Below are positions 6,207-15,803 of a stretch of 39,781 nucleotides of DNA, piece after piece. Within the stretch, counting starts at the first letter, position 1; each line of letters opens with the position of its first letter. Source of the DNA: Parageobacillus thermantarcticus (GTDB taxonomy: Bacteria > Bacillota > Bacilli > Bacillales > Anoxybacillaceae); the NCBI RefSeq assembly GCF_900111865.1, contig NZ_FOJS01000027.1:1-39781 (forward strand), given 5' to 3'. Below the pieces are notes generated by a model. It was not told the origin of the DNA. It saw only the letters and a list, made by a program, of their open reading frames with translations, and searched no databases. The translations under genes were made by a program, and so were the position numbers.

Positions 6207-9068
6207 ATGAACGTGTATCGCCTTCATTGCCATGATGCAAAACAATTGCATGACTTTATCGCACAGCACCACCTTGCCCAACATAAACATATTTTTGTGC
6301 AAATAGCAGCGCATAAAGCGGAACAGCGCAAGCTTCGTGAAATGATTGAATTGATTTGTCGCTGTCTTCCGCAAGCGCAGCTATTTGGAATGACATACGG
6401 CGAATCTTTCGGTTCCTGCGATCGGTTTTTCATCTGTTTTACGGTGTTTGAAAAAGTTAGCGTTCACTCTGTGTTGCTGCCATATAAAGAGTTTGCCAAT
6501 GAACTTGAGATTGCGACATATATTTCGGATGCGCTTATCACGGAAGAAACGAATCTTCTTCTTTTATTTGCTGATCAAGAAAGCAATTTTCATTCACTTA
6601 TTCGCCATATACCGTTGGCAAACGATCAAACCGTTGTCATTGCAGGGCGAATGAAGGAAGGAGAGCGTTTGTTTTCGCATGAAGGAATTGTCGCTGGCGG
6701 CATGATCGCGATTAGTTTTAACGGTTCTTCTTTGCGTGTTCAACCATCGCATCCGTTTTTATGGGAACCGGTTGGCGTCACTTTTCGAGTCACGAAATGT
6801 AGCGGAAACAAAATATACGAGCTTGATGGGAAAAAAGCGGCAAGATTGTTGCAACGTTATTTAGGAAAGGCATTTATCGATCGCTTGCCTTTTTCAGGAG
6901 CAGAGTTTCCATTCGTTATGGAGAAAAATGGGAATAAACAATGTTTATCGATTGTCAAAGCAAATAAGGATGGTTCGATTGAAATAAATGGTCGCGTCGA
7001 TCAAGGAGAAACCGTTAAGCTTAGTTTCGTTCATTTGCCGTCACTGTTTTGGCGTATGTCTGATGAATTAACGAAATTAGCGAAAAAGCCAGTGGAAGCG
7101 ATTTTTTTCTATCGAAGTGCGGCCGTGCAAGGTTATGCATATCCCGCGCTGCAGCAAGTAACTGCGACGTTGGAGCAAGTTGCCCCTACTTTTGCGCCGT
7201 TTACGTTTGCGGAGTTAGTAATCAAAGACAGATATGATCCTATACGTTCAGCGACGTTTAGCATTGTCGCGTTATCGGAAGGAAATCATCACAAAGCCAA
7301 TAGCGGAGTTTCCGTTTCTTTATCGATTCCAAAAACTTTGCAAGGGGTAATGACGCTTGCGCATTTACTATCCGCCAATTCCCGGGAAATGGAGCGGCTT
7401 CGCGTTCGCTCACAAATATCGCAATCACTTTTTGAACATAATACAGATATTGTATATTCTACTGATTTGCATGGCAATTTAATGAACGTGAATCCCGCGT
7501 TTGAGAAAGTGCTTGGTTACAAAAGAGAGGAAGTTTTGCATACGAACGCTTTAAAATACATCCATCCGAACGATGTGCGCCGCGTCAGCATGCATTTTTA
7601 CCGGGCGTTGCGCGGAAAAATCCAATATTATAATTTGGAGATCCCGACAAAATCAGGGAAAACGTTATTATTTCAAATTAAGAACGTTCCGATTGTTGTT
7701 GATGGGAAAAAAGTAGGAATTTATGGAATTGGCAGGGATATTACCGAACAGAAAAAAGCGGAAGAAAAAATTTCATATTTAGCGTATTATGACCCCGATA
7801 CCCATCTACCAAATCGGACAAAGTTTATGGAAACCATCGGCGAACAGTTGGAAAAGGCAAAGCGAAAAAATAGAAAGCTAGCGATTGCATTAATCGATTT
7901 AGACCGTTTTAAGCGCATTAATGATAGCGTAGGGCATTATGCAGGAGATGAGATTTTAAAACAAGTTGTTCAACGCATCCTTCATGTTTTGCCGATGGGG
8001 GCATATTTAGGAAGATTTCATGGAGATAAGTTTTGTTTGCTTTTGACAGGGAAAATCAATTCAAAAAGAGTGTTTGAAACAGCAACTCGTATTTCCAAAG
8101 AAGTGATGAAGCCAATTGTGTATGAAGGAAAAGAATTTTTTATTACGGCAAGCATCGGAATCAGCTTTTATCCAAACGATGGAGTCGATACACATTCGTT
8201 GTTAAAAAACGCGGATATCGCTGTAAACAGGGCAAAGCAGTGCGGAGGAAACCGCGTTCAATTTTATTCTGCAGAAATGAACGATGAAACGTTGCACCGT
8301 TTAGAAATGGAAAGATATTTGCGTAAGGCGCTGGAAAAACGAGAGTTTTTTCTATGCTACCAGCCGATTATTGATATAAATACGGGAGAAATTGTCGGAA
8401 ACGAAGCATTAGTTCGCTGGCGCCATCCGAAGCTGGGGCTTGTTAGGCCGGATCAATTTATTTCATTGGCAGAAGAAACGGGGCTTATTCATGAAATTGG
8501 AAGGTGGGTATTGGCAACAGCTTGTAAGCAAACAAAACAATGGCAAAAATCAGGTAATAAACAACTCTCTATATTTGTCAACGTATCAGCCGCGCAATTT
8601 CAGCATGAAAGTTTTATTGATGATGTAAAACAGGCGTTAGCGCAATCACGGCTCTCTCCGAATTGTTTACACTTAGAATTAACGGAAAATTCTATGCTTC
8701 GCAATCTTCATCACAGCATTCAAGTAATGAAAGAATTACAGCGGATCGGCGTCGGCATTGCGATTGATGACTTTGGCAGCGGATACGCTTCTTTTAGTTA
8801 TTTAAAAAATTTACCGGCAAACATATTGAAAATCGATCGCTCTTTTATTAAGCAGCTCCATACAAACTCTTCCGATATCGCTATTGTAAAAGCGATCATT
8901 ACGATGGGGCACGGGTTAGGGCTAAAAATAGTGGCCGAAGGGGTTGAAATGGGCGAACATCTCCAATTGCTAAAAACGCTTGATTGCCATTACGCGCAAG
9001 GATATGCGTTATATCGGCCGGCAACTGCGGAGGAGTTGTCAACGTATATAATGATAAGCCCAAAATAA
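6207..9068 (+). CDS. FIST-PAS-GGDEF-EAL protein, probable c-di-GMP phosphodiesterase
   Basis: This 953-residue cytoplasmic protein combines four modules. Residues ~20-370 form a FIST sensor (N and C parts; the family is thought to bind small ligands such as amino acids). Residues ~405-515 form a PAS domain (IVYSTDLHGNLMNVNPAF, GIGRDITEQ). A GGDEF domain (~520-680) has the active-site motif changed to HGDKF at 605-609, so it is probably no cyclase and may be regulatory. The EAL domain (~695-945) is intact: E733 in EAL, FVNVSAAQF, ELTEN, D854-D855 in DDFGSGY, K875 in KIDRSF and AEGVE. This predicts c-di-GMP hydrolysis controlled by a ligand. GTGGTGA precedes the start. It has no counterpart at this place in B. 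subtilis. Confidence 0.88.
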   Translation: MNVYRLHCHDAKQLHDFIAQHHLAQHKHIFVQIAAHKAEQRKLREMIELICRCLPQAQLFGMTYGESFGSCDRFFICFTVFEKVSVHSVLLPYKEFANELEIATYISDALITEETNLLLLFADQESNFHSLIRHIPLANDQTVVIAGRMKEGERLFSHEGIVAGGMIAISFNGSSLRVQPSHPFLWEPVGVTFRVTKCSGNKIYELDGKKAARLLQRYLGKAFIDRLPFSGAEFPFVMEKNGNKQCLSIVKANKDGSIEINGRVDQGETVKLSFVHLPSLFWRMSDELTKLAKKPVEAIFFYRSAAVQGYAYPALQQVTATLEQVAPTFAPFTFAELVIKDRYDPIRSATFSIVALSEGNHHKANSGVSVSLSIPKTLQGVMTLAHLLSANSREMERLRVRSQISQSLFEHNTDIVYSTDLHGNLMNVNPAFEKVLGYKREEVLHTNALKYIHPNDVRRVSMHFYRALRGKIQYYNLEIPTKSGKTLLFQIKNVPIVVDGKKVGIYGIGRDITEQKKAEEKISYLAYYDPDTHLPNRTKFMETIGEQLEKAKRKNRKLAIALIDLDRFKRINDSVGHYAGDEILKQVVQRILHVLPMGAYLGRFHGDKFCLLLTGKINSKRVFETATRISKEVMKPIVYEGKEFFITASIGISFYPNDGVDTHSLLKNADIAVNRAKQCGGNRVQFYSAEMNDETLHRLEMERYLRKALEKREFFLCYQPIIDINTGEIVGNEALVRWRHPKLGLVRPDQFISLAEETGLIHEIGRWVLATACKQTKQWQKSGNKQLSIFVNVSAAQFQHESFIDDVKQALAQSRLSPNCLHLELTENSMLRNLHHSIQVMKELQRIGVGIAIDDFGSGYASFSYLKNLPANILKIDRSFIKQLHTNSSDIAIVKAIITMGHGLGLKIVAEGVEMGEHLQLLKTLDCHYAQGYALYRPATAEELSTYIMISPK

Positions 9069-9069
9069 A

Positions 9070-9097
9070 ACGGGGAAAGACGATGCTCTTTCCCCGT
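9070..9097. terminator. Bidirectional terminator between the EAL gene and yisN
   Basis: ACGGGGAAAGA (9070-9080) and TCTTTCCCCGT (9087-9097) form a perfect 11-bp stem with a 6-nt loop. The yisN stop codon overlaps its right edge. Confidence 0.85.
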
Positions 9098-9648
9098 TAT
9101 CCAAATTGCGCGCAAACAAACCGTTTTCCGGTATTAAACGTGATTTCAAAGCGGTCTTTGCATGTGTTTCCACGCTCATAGTAATGTTGGACATTGCTGA
9201 CGAGTTCGGTGTTATCGTAAATGATAAAATTAACGCCTGCATATTTTTCAAATAATAACCCATTATAGCAGTATAAGCAATCGTATAAAGAAAAGCCGTG
9301 TTCATTTAACCATTGCACAAAACGAATAAACGTTTTGTCGGAAAGCGATTCGAGCCATTGCTGATAAGCGTATGGAAGCCGCTTCCGAAAACGGACGCGA
9401 TCGCCGTGTTGCAGGGGAAAAGAGCCGATGCCTATATCGACGATCCCGCCTGTTTGGAGATGGCCACATATCCAATCGCCGTAACGGAAAACCTCTATAT
9501 TATTCCCTTCTGTCATTTCCTCTAGCAATGACGATTCCTCATCTTCGTCATCAAAAAAGATCCACTCATCGTTTATAAATTCTATTGTTCCTTGCGTATA
9601 GGCGCGTTTTTGTTCGTTCATCAATGGAAGGCGACGTTCGATATCCAA
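9097..9648 (-). CDS. yisN: YisN / DUF2777 family protein
   Basis: This 183-residue protein carries the DUF2777 pattern as I know it: an RAYTQGTIEFINDEWIFFDDE opening region, GFSLYDCLYCYN in the middle, GVNFIIYDN and a closing DRFEITFNTGKR. Its function is unknown. No signal peptide or membrane segment is visible. The TTG at 9648 is chosen because GGAGGAGAAGG lies just upstream and the product then lines up with the family start (MDIERRLPL). A longer form from the ATG at 9729 lacks family support, and an internal ATG at 9621 is also possible. It lies before asnO, as yisN does in B. subtilis, on the opposite strand. Confidence 0.75.
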   Translation of the reverse strand: MDIERRLPLMNEQKRAYTQGTIEFINDEWIFFDDEDEESSLLEEMTEGNNIEVFRYGDWICGHLQTGGIVDIGIGSFPLQHGDRVRFRKRLPYAYQQWLESLSDKTFIRFVQWLNEHGFSLYDCLYCYNGLLFEKYAGVNFIIYDNTELVSNVQHYYERGNTCKDRFEITFNTGKRFVCAQFG

Positions 9649-9912
9649 TTTTCCTTCTCCTCCTTTATTTTCTGTTTTGCCAGATTGTTCCCGATTTATA
9701 CGCATCGTTCTTGCGATCGGACAATTCATCGAAATGAGAAGTGCTGCATAAAATGGAATTATGCCAATACGGAGGGTGCTAAATAAAAAGAACTGCGGGT
9801 AAAAAAATACTGCGGCGCGGACGAAACAGGATGGCTGTCGCAGCTAGACAGAAATGGAGATCGGAACGAGTTAAATAACTTTTTCCTATCTATAAAGAAA
9901 GGATTGGTTCAT

Positions 9913-11760
9913 ATGTGTGGTATCACCGGTTGGGTTGATTTTCAGCGCGATTTGCGAACAGAAAAAGAAACGATCTTTAAAATGACAGAAACATTGGCGA
10001 AACGCGGACCTGACGATACGAATGCTTGGTTTAGCGAGCATGCTGCATTTGGGCATAAGCGCCTTATTGTTGTTGACCCAGCAGGTGGCAAACAGCCGAT
10101 GACAAGAATGAAACACGGGTATCGTTATACTGTTTGTTATAACGGAGAGCTGTACAACACGGAAGATATTCGTAAAGAATTATTAAAAAAAGGGTATACG
10201 TTCCGAGGGCATTCAGATACGGAAGTATTGTTAAACGCTTATATGGAGTGGAAAGAACGTTGCGTCGACTATTTGAACGGAATTTTCGCTTTTGCGATTT
10301 GGGATGAACAGCGCGAACAGCTATTTTTAGCGCGAGACAGACTTGGCGTAAAACCGCTTTTTTACCGGTATGCTCGTGATAGCATTTTATTTGGTTCGGA
10401 AATGAAGGCGATTTTGGCGCATCCGGATGTAAAAGCGGAAGTGGACTACGAAGGATTAGCGGAAGTGTTTGGGCTGGGCCCATCGCGGACGCCGGGGCAC
10501 GGGGTGTTTCGTGGAATGAAAGAATTGCGCCCGGCGCATGCGTTAACGTTTTCCCGCAACGGAATAAAAGTATGGCGCTACTGGAATGTGCAAAGTGATG
10601 TGCATAGAGATTCGCTAGATGAAACAGCAGAAAAACTGCGCTTCCTTCTTATTGACGCTGTTACGCGCCAGCTTGTTTCCGATGTGCCCGTTTGCACATT
10701 TTTATCAGGCGGGATTGACTCGAGTTCCATTGCCGCCATTGCTGCAACGGCGTTTGCGAAAGAAGGAAGAGGGCGGCTTCATACGTATTCTATTGATTAC
10801 GAAGGAAACGACCAATATTTCCAAGCAAATGATTTTCAGCCACATGCGGACGCTCCTTTTATTGAACTGATATCGGAAACTTTTCAAACTATTCACCATC
10901 ACTGCGTTATTAGCCAAGAAGACCTGTTTGACCATTTGCGGGAGGCGGTCGTTGTCCGAGACGTTCCAGGCATGGCTGATGTGGACTCTTCTTTACTATG
11001 GTTTTGCAAACAGATTCGCAAAAATTTTGTTGTTAGTTTGTCTGGAGAATGCGCTGATGAAATTTTTGGCGGCTACCCTTGGTTTCACCGCACTGATGAT
11101 TTAGAGAGAAAGGGATTTCCTTGGATGCGTTCGACGGAGGCGCGGATTGATTTGTTCAAAGAGGAATGGAAAAAGAAACTGCGGCTCGACGAGTATGTGC
11201 AAACGCGCTTTCGCGAAACGATTGCTGAGGTTCCAAGGCTGGAAGGGGAAAGCGCGGAAGATGCCAAGCGGCGCGAGTTGTTTTATTTGAATATGATTTG
11301 GTTTATGACGACGCTTTTGGATCGAAAAGACCGCATGAGCATGGGCGCAAGTTTAGAAGTCCGCGTGCCGTTCGCCGATCATCGGCTAGTGGAATATGTT
11401 TGGAATATTCCTTGGGAGATGAAAATGTACGGCAACCGCGAAAAAGGAATTTTGCGCAAGGCGTTGGAAGGAATTTTGCCAGAGGAAGTGCTATACCGCA
11501 AAAAAAGCCCATATCCGAAAACACACCATCCGCTTTATACAAAGTTAGTAAAAAATTGGGTAAAAGAATTACTACATGATCGTTCGTCGATTCTTTACGA
11601 ATTTTTCGATACTAAAAAATTGGAAGAATTAGTAGAAACAGAAGGTAAATCGTTCCAAGCGCCTTGGTTCGGGCAGTTAATGACAGGGCCGCAGCTGTTG
11701 GCGTATCTCGGCCAAGTGCACGTATGGTTCCAACAATACGGCATTACGATAAAGGAATAG
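9913..11760 (+). CDS. asnO: Asparagine synthetase, glutamine-hydrolysing (AsnO-type)
   Basis: This 615-residue protein makes asparagine from aspartate, glutamine and ATP. The N-terminal class-II glutaminase begins MCGITGWVDF; the cysteine right after Met is the catalytic nucleophile, which fixes the start at 9913 rather than 9904. RGPDD, GHKRL and YNGELYN follow. The synthetase half has the PP-loop SGGIDSSS at 265-272 and SGECADEIFGGYPW, and KDRMSM-x-LEVRVPF lies later. B. subtilis AsnO (YisO, 614 residues) is a sporulation-associated paralogue at the same place next to yisQ/yisR. AAAGGA lies 9 bases upstream. The 9649-9912 gap shows no other gene. Confidence 0.92.
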   Translation: MCGITGWVDFQRDLRTEKETIFKMTETLAKRGPDDTNAWFSEHAAFGHKRLIVVDPAGGKQPMTRMKHGYRYTVCYNGELYNTEDIRKELLKKGYTFRGHSDTEVLLNAYMEWKERCVDYLNGIFAFAIWDEQREQLFLARDRLGVKPLFYRYARDSILFGSEMKAILAHPDVKAEVDYEGLAEVFGLGPSRTPGHGVFRGMKELRPAHALTFSRNGIKVWRYWNVQSDVHRDSLDETAEKLRFLLIDAVTRQLVSDVPVCTFLSGGIDSSSIAAIAATAFAKEGRGRLHTYSIDYEGNDQYFQANDFQPHADAPFIELISETFQTIHHHCVISQEDLFDHLREAVVVRDVPGMADVDSSLLWFCKQIRKNFVVSLSGECADEIFGGYPWFHRTDDLERKGFPWMRSTEARIDLFKEEWKKKLRLDEYVQTRFRETIAEVPRLEGESAEDAKRRELFYLNMIWFMTTLLDRKDRMSMGASLEVRVPFADHRLVEYVWNIPWEMKMYGNREKGILRKALEGILPEEVLYRKKSPYPKTHHPLYTKLVKNWVKELLHDRSSILYEFFDTKKLEELVETEGKSFQAPWFGQLMTGPQLLAYLGQVHVWFQQYGITIKE

Positions 11761-11763
11761 TGA

Positions 11764-11791
11764 AGAGCTGCGACAAGCGCAGCTCTTTTTT
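11764..11791 (+). terminator. Terminator of asnO
   Basis: AGAGCTGCG (11764-11772) and CGCAGCTCT (11778-11786) form a perfect 9-bp stem followed by TTTTTT. Confidence 0.9.
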
Positions 11792-11857
11792 CGGGAAATC
11801 CTTCCGTTTCAACACAGTTTTCATAAACAAGCGGGAAATCCTTCCATTTCAACACAG
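11792..11857. repeat. Two 26-bp direct repeats, 40-bp period
   Basis: CGGGAAATCCTTCC-(G/A)-TTTCAACACAG occurs at 11792-11817 and 11832-11857 with one base difference. The unit lies between the asnO terminator and the yisQ stop. Two copies with a 14-bp spacer are too few to call an array; a local duplication is most likely. Confidence 0.75.
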
Positions 11858-11869
11858 GCAAGCGATCCA

Positions 11870-13222
11870 TTAGGCGGGTTCGATATGTGGAATAAATGAT
11901 TTTTTTATCCATGCTTTTGAACGCCAACGCCATAACATCAATAATCCGCGCAACCATTCATCGGCGATAAACGAAAGCCATACGCCAATCAATCCTAATT
12001 CCATCACAATGCCAAAAAAGTAGGAAATGGTCACACCGACACCCCACATCGACAATATCCCCATATATACTGGAAACTGGACATCCCCAGCGGCCCGCAA
12101 TGAACTGATAATGACAAGATTAAAGGAGCGACCGGGTTCCAATATGATCGTTAATAAAAGCAGCGTTTTACCGGTACTAATAATTTGCTTATCGCTTGTA
12201 AATAAGGAAAACAACTGTTCAGCAAACATGTAGCTGAACGAAGCCATCAGAATCGAGATGATAATCGCGCTACGCAAACTTTTTAAACAGCGCGTATACG
12301 CTTCTGCATATCGTCTTGCTCCGACGAAATGACCGACAAGAATTTGTGTGCCTTGGCTAATTGCAATGCCAAATAAAAACACAAACATCATAATATTTTG
12401 CGTATATACTCTCGTTGTTAGCGCTTCTGTCCCAAGCCAAGTAATAAAATATGTAATAAGCATTTGCGCCGCATCGTACGACAAGTGTTCTCCAGCGGCT
12501 GGAATCCCGATTTTTAACAAATCCCGAACGTAATAAAATGGTAAAGAACGAAGGACGGATAATGAAAATGGTATTTTTGTCCGTTTCAGCAATAAAGCAA
12601 AAATAACAGTCAATCCGATGAGACGGCTCATCGTGGTTGAAATGGCGACCCCTTTTACTCCTAATATTGGAAAACCGAATGGTCCAAAAATAAATAAGAA
12701 GTTGCCAATCACATTTAGTATGTTCATACCAATCGTTACATACATCGTTTCGCGGGTAAAGCCGTAGCTTTTTAATATTGCCCCAATGGTCATGATGAGC
12801 GCTTGGATAAATAAAAATCCGCCGACGATCATTAAATAGTCGTTCGCCTCTGCAAGCAAACGACTTGATAGCTTCATCGTATATAAAATTGGCTTTCCGA
12901 AAAAGAACAATATACCGCTGAGCACAAGACCAAATAAGAAGTTAATGATGATAGAAACAAGCGAAACTTCCACGGCGTTTTGCTTTCTTCCCGCCCCTAA
13001 ATATTGCGCTACTAAAACGGTAGTCGCCAAGGTGACGAAATTAAACATGACAATAATGAGAGAAATGATTTGATTCGCTACGCCGACAGCGGCGACAGAA
13101 TCATCGGAATATTGGCTTAGCATCAATGTGTCGGCATTGCCCATCACCATGTATAGCAGTGTTTCAATAAAAATCGGCCATGTCAGTGAAAACAAGGAAG
13201 GCTTTTTTTGATCGGTGTTCAT
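11870..13222 (-). CDS. yisQ: MATE family efflux transporter YisQ
   Basis: This 450-residue integral membrane protein has about twelve hydrophobic segments in two similar halves, the fold of MATE (multidrug and toxin extrusion) cation antiporters. Features include the SLTWPIFIETLLYMVMGNADTLM-type opening, the VAAVGVANQI segment, the VAQYLGAG motif and its second-half partner LVGHFVGARR. AAAGGAG lies 8 bases before the ATG at 13222, which is preferred to an ATG seven codons upstream. It is divergent from the AraC-type regulator YisR, as in B. subtilis, which suggests but does not prove that YisR regulates it. The substrate is unknown. Confidence 0.88.
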   Translation of the reverse strand: MNTDQKKPSLFSLTWPIFIETLLYMVMGNADTLMLSQYSDDSVAAVGVANQIISLIIVMFNFVTLATTVLVAQYLGAGRKQNAVEVSLVSIIINFLFGLVLSGILFFFGKPILYTMKLSSRLLAEANDYLMIVGGFLFIQALIMTIGAILKSYGFTRETMYVTIGMNILNVIGNFLFIFGPFGFPILGVKGVAISTTMSRLIGLTVIFALLLKRTKIPFSLSVLRSLPFYYVRDLLKIGIPAAGEHLSYDAAQMLITYFITWLGTEALTTRVYTQNIMMFVFLFGIAISQGTQILVGHFVGARRYAEAYTRCLKSLRSAIIISILMASFSYMFAEQLFSLFTSDKQIISTGKTLLLLTIILEPGRSFNLVIISSLRAAGDVQFPVYMGILSMWGVGVTISYFFGIVMELGLIGVWLSFIADEWLRGLLMLWRWRSKAWIKKSFIPHIEPA

Positions 13223-13346
13223 CAAGACAACTCCTTTGATCATTCCGACTTTAAAACTATATCAAGTTTATCTAGTTTATTGCATAATAAGAAGAGAAAA
13301 GAGCGATTTGATTTGTATATTTCCGATATACAAAAGGAGGTTTGGG

Positions 13347-14210
13347 ATGGAATACATTGCGTTTTCTTTTCCGCCGTTTCCGGTTTTTATTAAAGGGGCA
13401 GAAAGCGTATTTACAAAGGGGCAAAAACATTTTCGACGGACGTTTTCTGTGTTTGATTTGTTATATGTGAAAAAGGGATGCTTATATATGACAGAAGAAA
13501 ACAAGGAATTTGCTGTAAAAGAAGGAGAATATCTTATTCTTATTCCGGGAAGAGAGCATTACGGGCATCGTCCTTGCACGGAAGACACGCAATTAGTTTG
13601 GCTCCATTTTGCGATCGAGGGAGAATATGACATCGTTCAAAAACAATCGTTAAGTTGGCAAAACGTCATTGAGAGAGAAGCAACATATGTCGAGCCGGTC
13701 CAATATCGCTTTTGGATACGCCAATACGCCAAAGTAAAGCAAAGGGAACGCATCGAACAATTGCTTCAACAATTAGTTGAACTGAATGAGGAAAGAGATC
13801 CGGATCGTTCATTAAAGCAATTACTCTATTTTGTCGAATTTCTTTGGCAATTGCAGAAACAAGAACTGCATATTCCAAGCGCTTCTGAAAAAGTGTGTGC
13901 CGAAGCGGTTGCTTACATCGAACGGCATTATGCGGAACCAATTACGATTCAGCAGCTCGCCCAATCATTACGATTTCATCCTGACTACATTACCCGTTGC
14001 ATGCAAAAAACAATTGGCATGAGTTTTGTGCAATATTTGAATTATTATCGCTTGTCAAAAGCAAAAAAATGGTTGGCAGAAACGAATGAAACGATTGAAG
14101 CGATTGCCAAACGGGTCGGAATTGAGGATGGTGCTTATTTTTCGAGGCTTTTCAAAAAGATGGAAGGAGTGACGCCGACGGAGTATCGGCGGACAGTGCA
14201 TCGGATGTAA
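13347..14210 (+). CDS. yisR: AraC-family transcriptional regulator YisR
   Basis: This 287-residue protein has an N-terminal cupin-like sensor (residues ~1-150, with LLYVKKGCLYM and EGEYLILIPG) and a C-terminal double helix-turn-helix (~185-285). ITIQQLAQSLRFHPDYITR is the first HTH; IEAIAKRVGIEDGAYFSRLFKK and GVTPTEYRR form the second. It probably binds a small ligand, perhaps a sugar. AAGGAGG lies 6 bases before the ATG at 13347; a longer reading from 13215 would overlap the divergent yisQ and has no binding site. Its place next to yisQ matches B. subtilis. Confidence 0.88.
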   Translation: MEYIAFSFPPFPVFIKGAESVFTKGQKHFRRTFSVFDLLYVKKGCLYMTEENKEFAVKEGEYLILIPGREHYGHRPCTEDTQLVWLHFAIEGEYDIVQKQSLSWQNVIEREATYVEPVQYRFWIRQYAKVKQRERIEQLLQQLVELNEERDPDRSLKQLLYFVEFLWQLQKQELHIPSASEKVCAEAVAYIERHYAEPITIQQLAQSLRFHPDYITRCMQKTIGMSFVQYLNYYRLSKAKKWLAETNETIEAIAKRVGIEDGAYFSRLFKKMEGVTPTEYRRTVHRM

Positions 14211-14291
14211 AAAGAGAAATCGTTTGCGCATTTCAAGATTATTATTTAGGAAGATAAAAATTTTTATAAAGAGTTAATTTGAAAAAAATGC

Positions 14292-14319
14292 TTGATAAAT
14301 AAAACATGTGTTGTATAAT
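14292..14319 (+). promoter_or_regulatory. Sigma-A promoter of the alpha-glucan operon
   Basis: TTGATA (14292-14297), a 16-bp spacer and TATAAT (14314-14319) predict transcription from about 14326. Two operator-like sites lie at and just after that point. Confidence 0.7.
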
Positions 14320-14329
14320 GAAAATGAAA

Positions 14330-14373
14330 GTGCAACCGTTTTCTTTTTGTGCTATTTTGTGCAAACGGTTTCC
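14330..14373 (+). promoter_or_regulatory. Two cre/MalR-like operators
   Basis: TGCAACCGTTTTCT (14331-14344) and TGCAAACGGTTTCC (14360-14373) each match 12 of 14 positions of the cre consensus TGWAANCGNTNWCA. They lie 29 bp apart on the early transcribed region. LacI-family proteins bind such sites, so CcpA or the LacI-type regulator encoded at 21801 could act here as a roadblock or repressor. Confidence 0.55.
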
Positions 14374-14401
14374 GAAAATTTATTTGGAGGGGAAACGAAA
14401 A

Positions 14402-15712
14402 ATGAAAGCAAAAAAGGTCTTTTTAGCTGCTCTTTCATTATTTTTGTTGTTAAGTGTAGCGTTATTTGGATGTTCTTCATCTAATTCATCTAATGATTCT
14501 GGGAACAAAAGCTCAGATGATCAAGTGACAATTGACATTTTCCAATTTAAAGTGGAATTTAAAGATCAATTTGAAAAAGTAGCAAAACAATATGAAAAAG
14601 AGCATCCGGGTGTCAAAATTAATATTACGACAGTCGGTGGCGGTGAAGACTACGGTGCTGCACTTAAATCAAAATTTGCTTCAGGAGATGAACCGGCGAT
14701 TTTTAACGTCGGTGGTCCGCAAGATGTGGAAGATTGGTTAGATAAATTGGCTGATTTGTCAGATACAAAAGCTGCATCCCTAGCTCTTGAAGGAACGCTT
14801 GATGGGGTTAAGAAAGGCGATCAAATTTTAGGACTTCCATATAACCAAGAAGGATATGGACTAATTTATAATAAAGAAATATTTAAAAAAGCGGGTATTG
14901 ATCCAAAAAATATTAAGTCTTTTTCTGATTTAGAAAATGCAGTCAAAAAACTGGACAAAGAAAAAAAATCTTTAGGCATTGATGCTGTTTTTGCTTTTCC
15001 TGCTAAAGAAACTTGGGTAACTGGGCTTCACCTATCTAATGTATTTTTAGCGCCTGAATTTGATTCAAATGTTGTAAACGCATTTAATGCAAAAACCGTT
15101 GAATTTAAGTACGGCGATGCAATGAAAAAATTCATTGATTTACAAAATAAATATTCTGTGCAGCCTACTGTAAGTCTAGATTATTCGCAGCAAGTGGAAG
15201 AATTATTTTCTACGGGACGTGTAGCGATCATTCAACAGGGGAACTGGGTATATAACTCAATCGCAGATATCGATCCAGAATTAGCAGAGAAAAATATCGG
15301 CATTTTGCCAATACCAATTGAAGGATATAAAGAGGATGTCATTCCAGTCGGTGTTCCGATGTATTGGGCAGTAAACAAAAATAAAGATGAAAAAGTAGTA
15401 AAAGAATCGAAAAAATTCTTAGATTGGTTATACACATCTGATGAAGGAAAAGAAATTATTTTGAATGAATTTAAATTTATTCCGGCGTATGATGGATATG
15501 ATTCTTCGGAAATTTCTGACCCACTATCTAAAGAAATTTATGATTATGCTCAACAAGGAAAAACGATTGGTTGGGTATTCATGGGATATCCAACAGGATG
15601 GGGCATGGAGAAGTTAGGTGTAAATATCCAAAAATATGTAAGCGGAAAGATGAAATGGGATGAATTAATTGCAAATTCTAAAAAAGAATGGGAAGAAGCA
15701 AGAAATAAATAA
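14402..15712 (+). CDS. Extracellular sugar-binding lipoprotein of an ABC transporter
   Basis: This 436-residue protein has a lipoprotein signal peptide with lipobox LFGC (C24), then a serine/asparagine-rich linker. A family-1 extracellular solute-binding domain (SBP_bac_1) follows: KQYEKEHPGVKINI, GLPYNQEGYGLIYNKE, GRVAIIQQGNW and PVGVPMYWAVNK. It is the surface receptor that hands sugar to the two permeases downstream. Context (amylase, alpha-glucosidase, LacI regulator) suggests maltodextrins or another alpha-glucoside. The sequence resembles MsmE-type proteins about as much as MalE/MdxE, so the exact sugar is open. GGAGGGG lies before the ATG at 14402. Confidence 0.87.
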   Translation: MKAKKVFLAALSLFLLLSVALFGCSSSNSSNDSGNKSSDDQVTIDIFQFKVEFKDQFEKVAKQYEKEHPGVKINITTVGGGEDYGAALKSKFASGDEPAIFNVGGPQDVEDWLDKLADLSDTKAASLALEGTLDGVKKGDQILGLPYNQEGYGLIYNKEIFKKAGIDPKNIKSFSDLENAVKKLDKEKKSLGIDAVFAFPAKETWVTGLHLSNVFLAPEFDSNVVNAFNAKTVEFKYGDAMKKFIDLQNKYSVQPTVSLDYSQQVEELFSTGRVAIIQQGNWVYNSIADIDPELAEKNIGILPIPIEGYKEDVIPVGVPMYWAVNKNKDEKVVKESKKFLDWLYTSDEGKEIILNEFKFIPAYDGYDSSEISDPLSKEIYDYAQQGKTIGWVFMGYPTGWGMEKLGVNIQKYVSGKMKWDELIANSKKEWEEARNK

Positions 15713-15781
15713 ATCAGGCGTGTTGATTTAACTAATAAAAACCAGTTACGATCGGTCCTTCAAATGGCTTTTCTATCGACT

Positions 15782-15803
15782 GGGCATGTGGTATCGCATG
15801 CCC
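15782..15803 (+). other. Intercistronic hairpin between binding protein and permease genes
   Basis: GGGCATG (15782-15788) pairs with CATGCCC (15797-15803) with an 8-nt loop and no T run. It lies within the 284-bp gap 15713-15996, which has no gene. Such stems often protect the upstream mRNA so that more binding protein than permease is made; that role is inferred. Confidence 0.5.

Noticed and set aside
11792-11857. Minimal CRISPR array
   Set aside because: Only two repeats, a 14-bp spacer and no cas genes.
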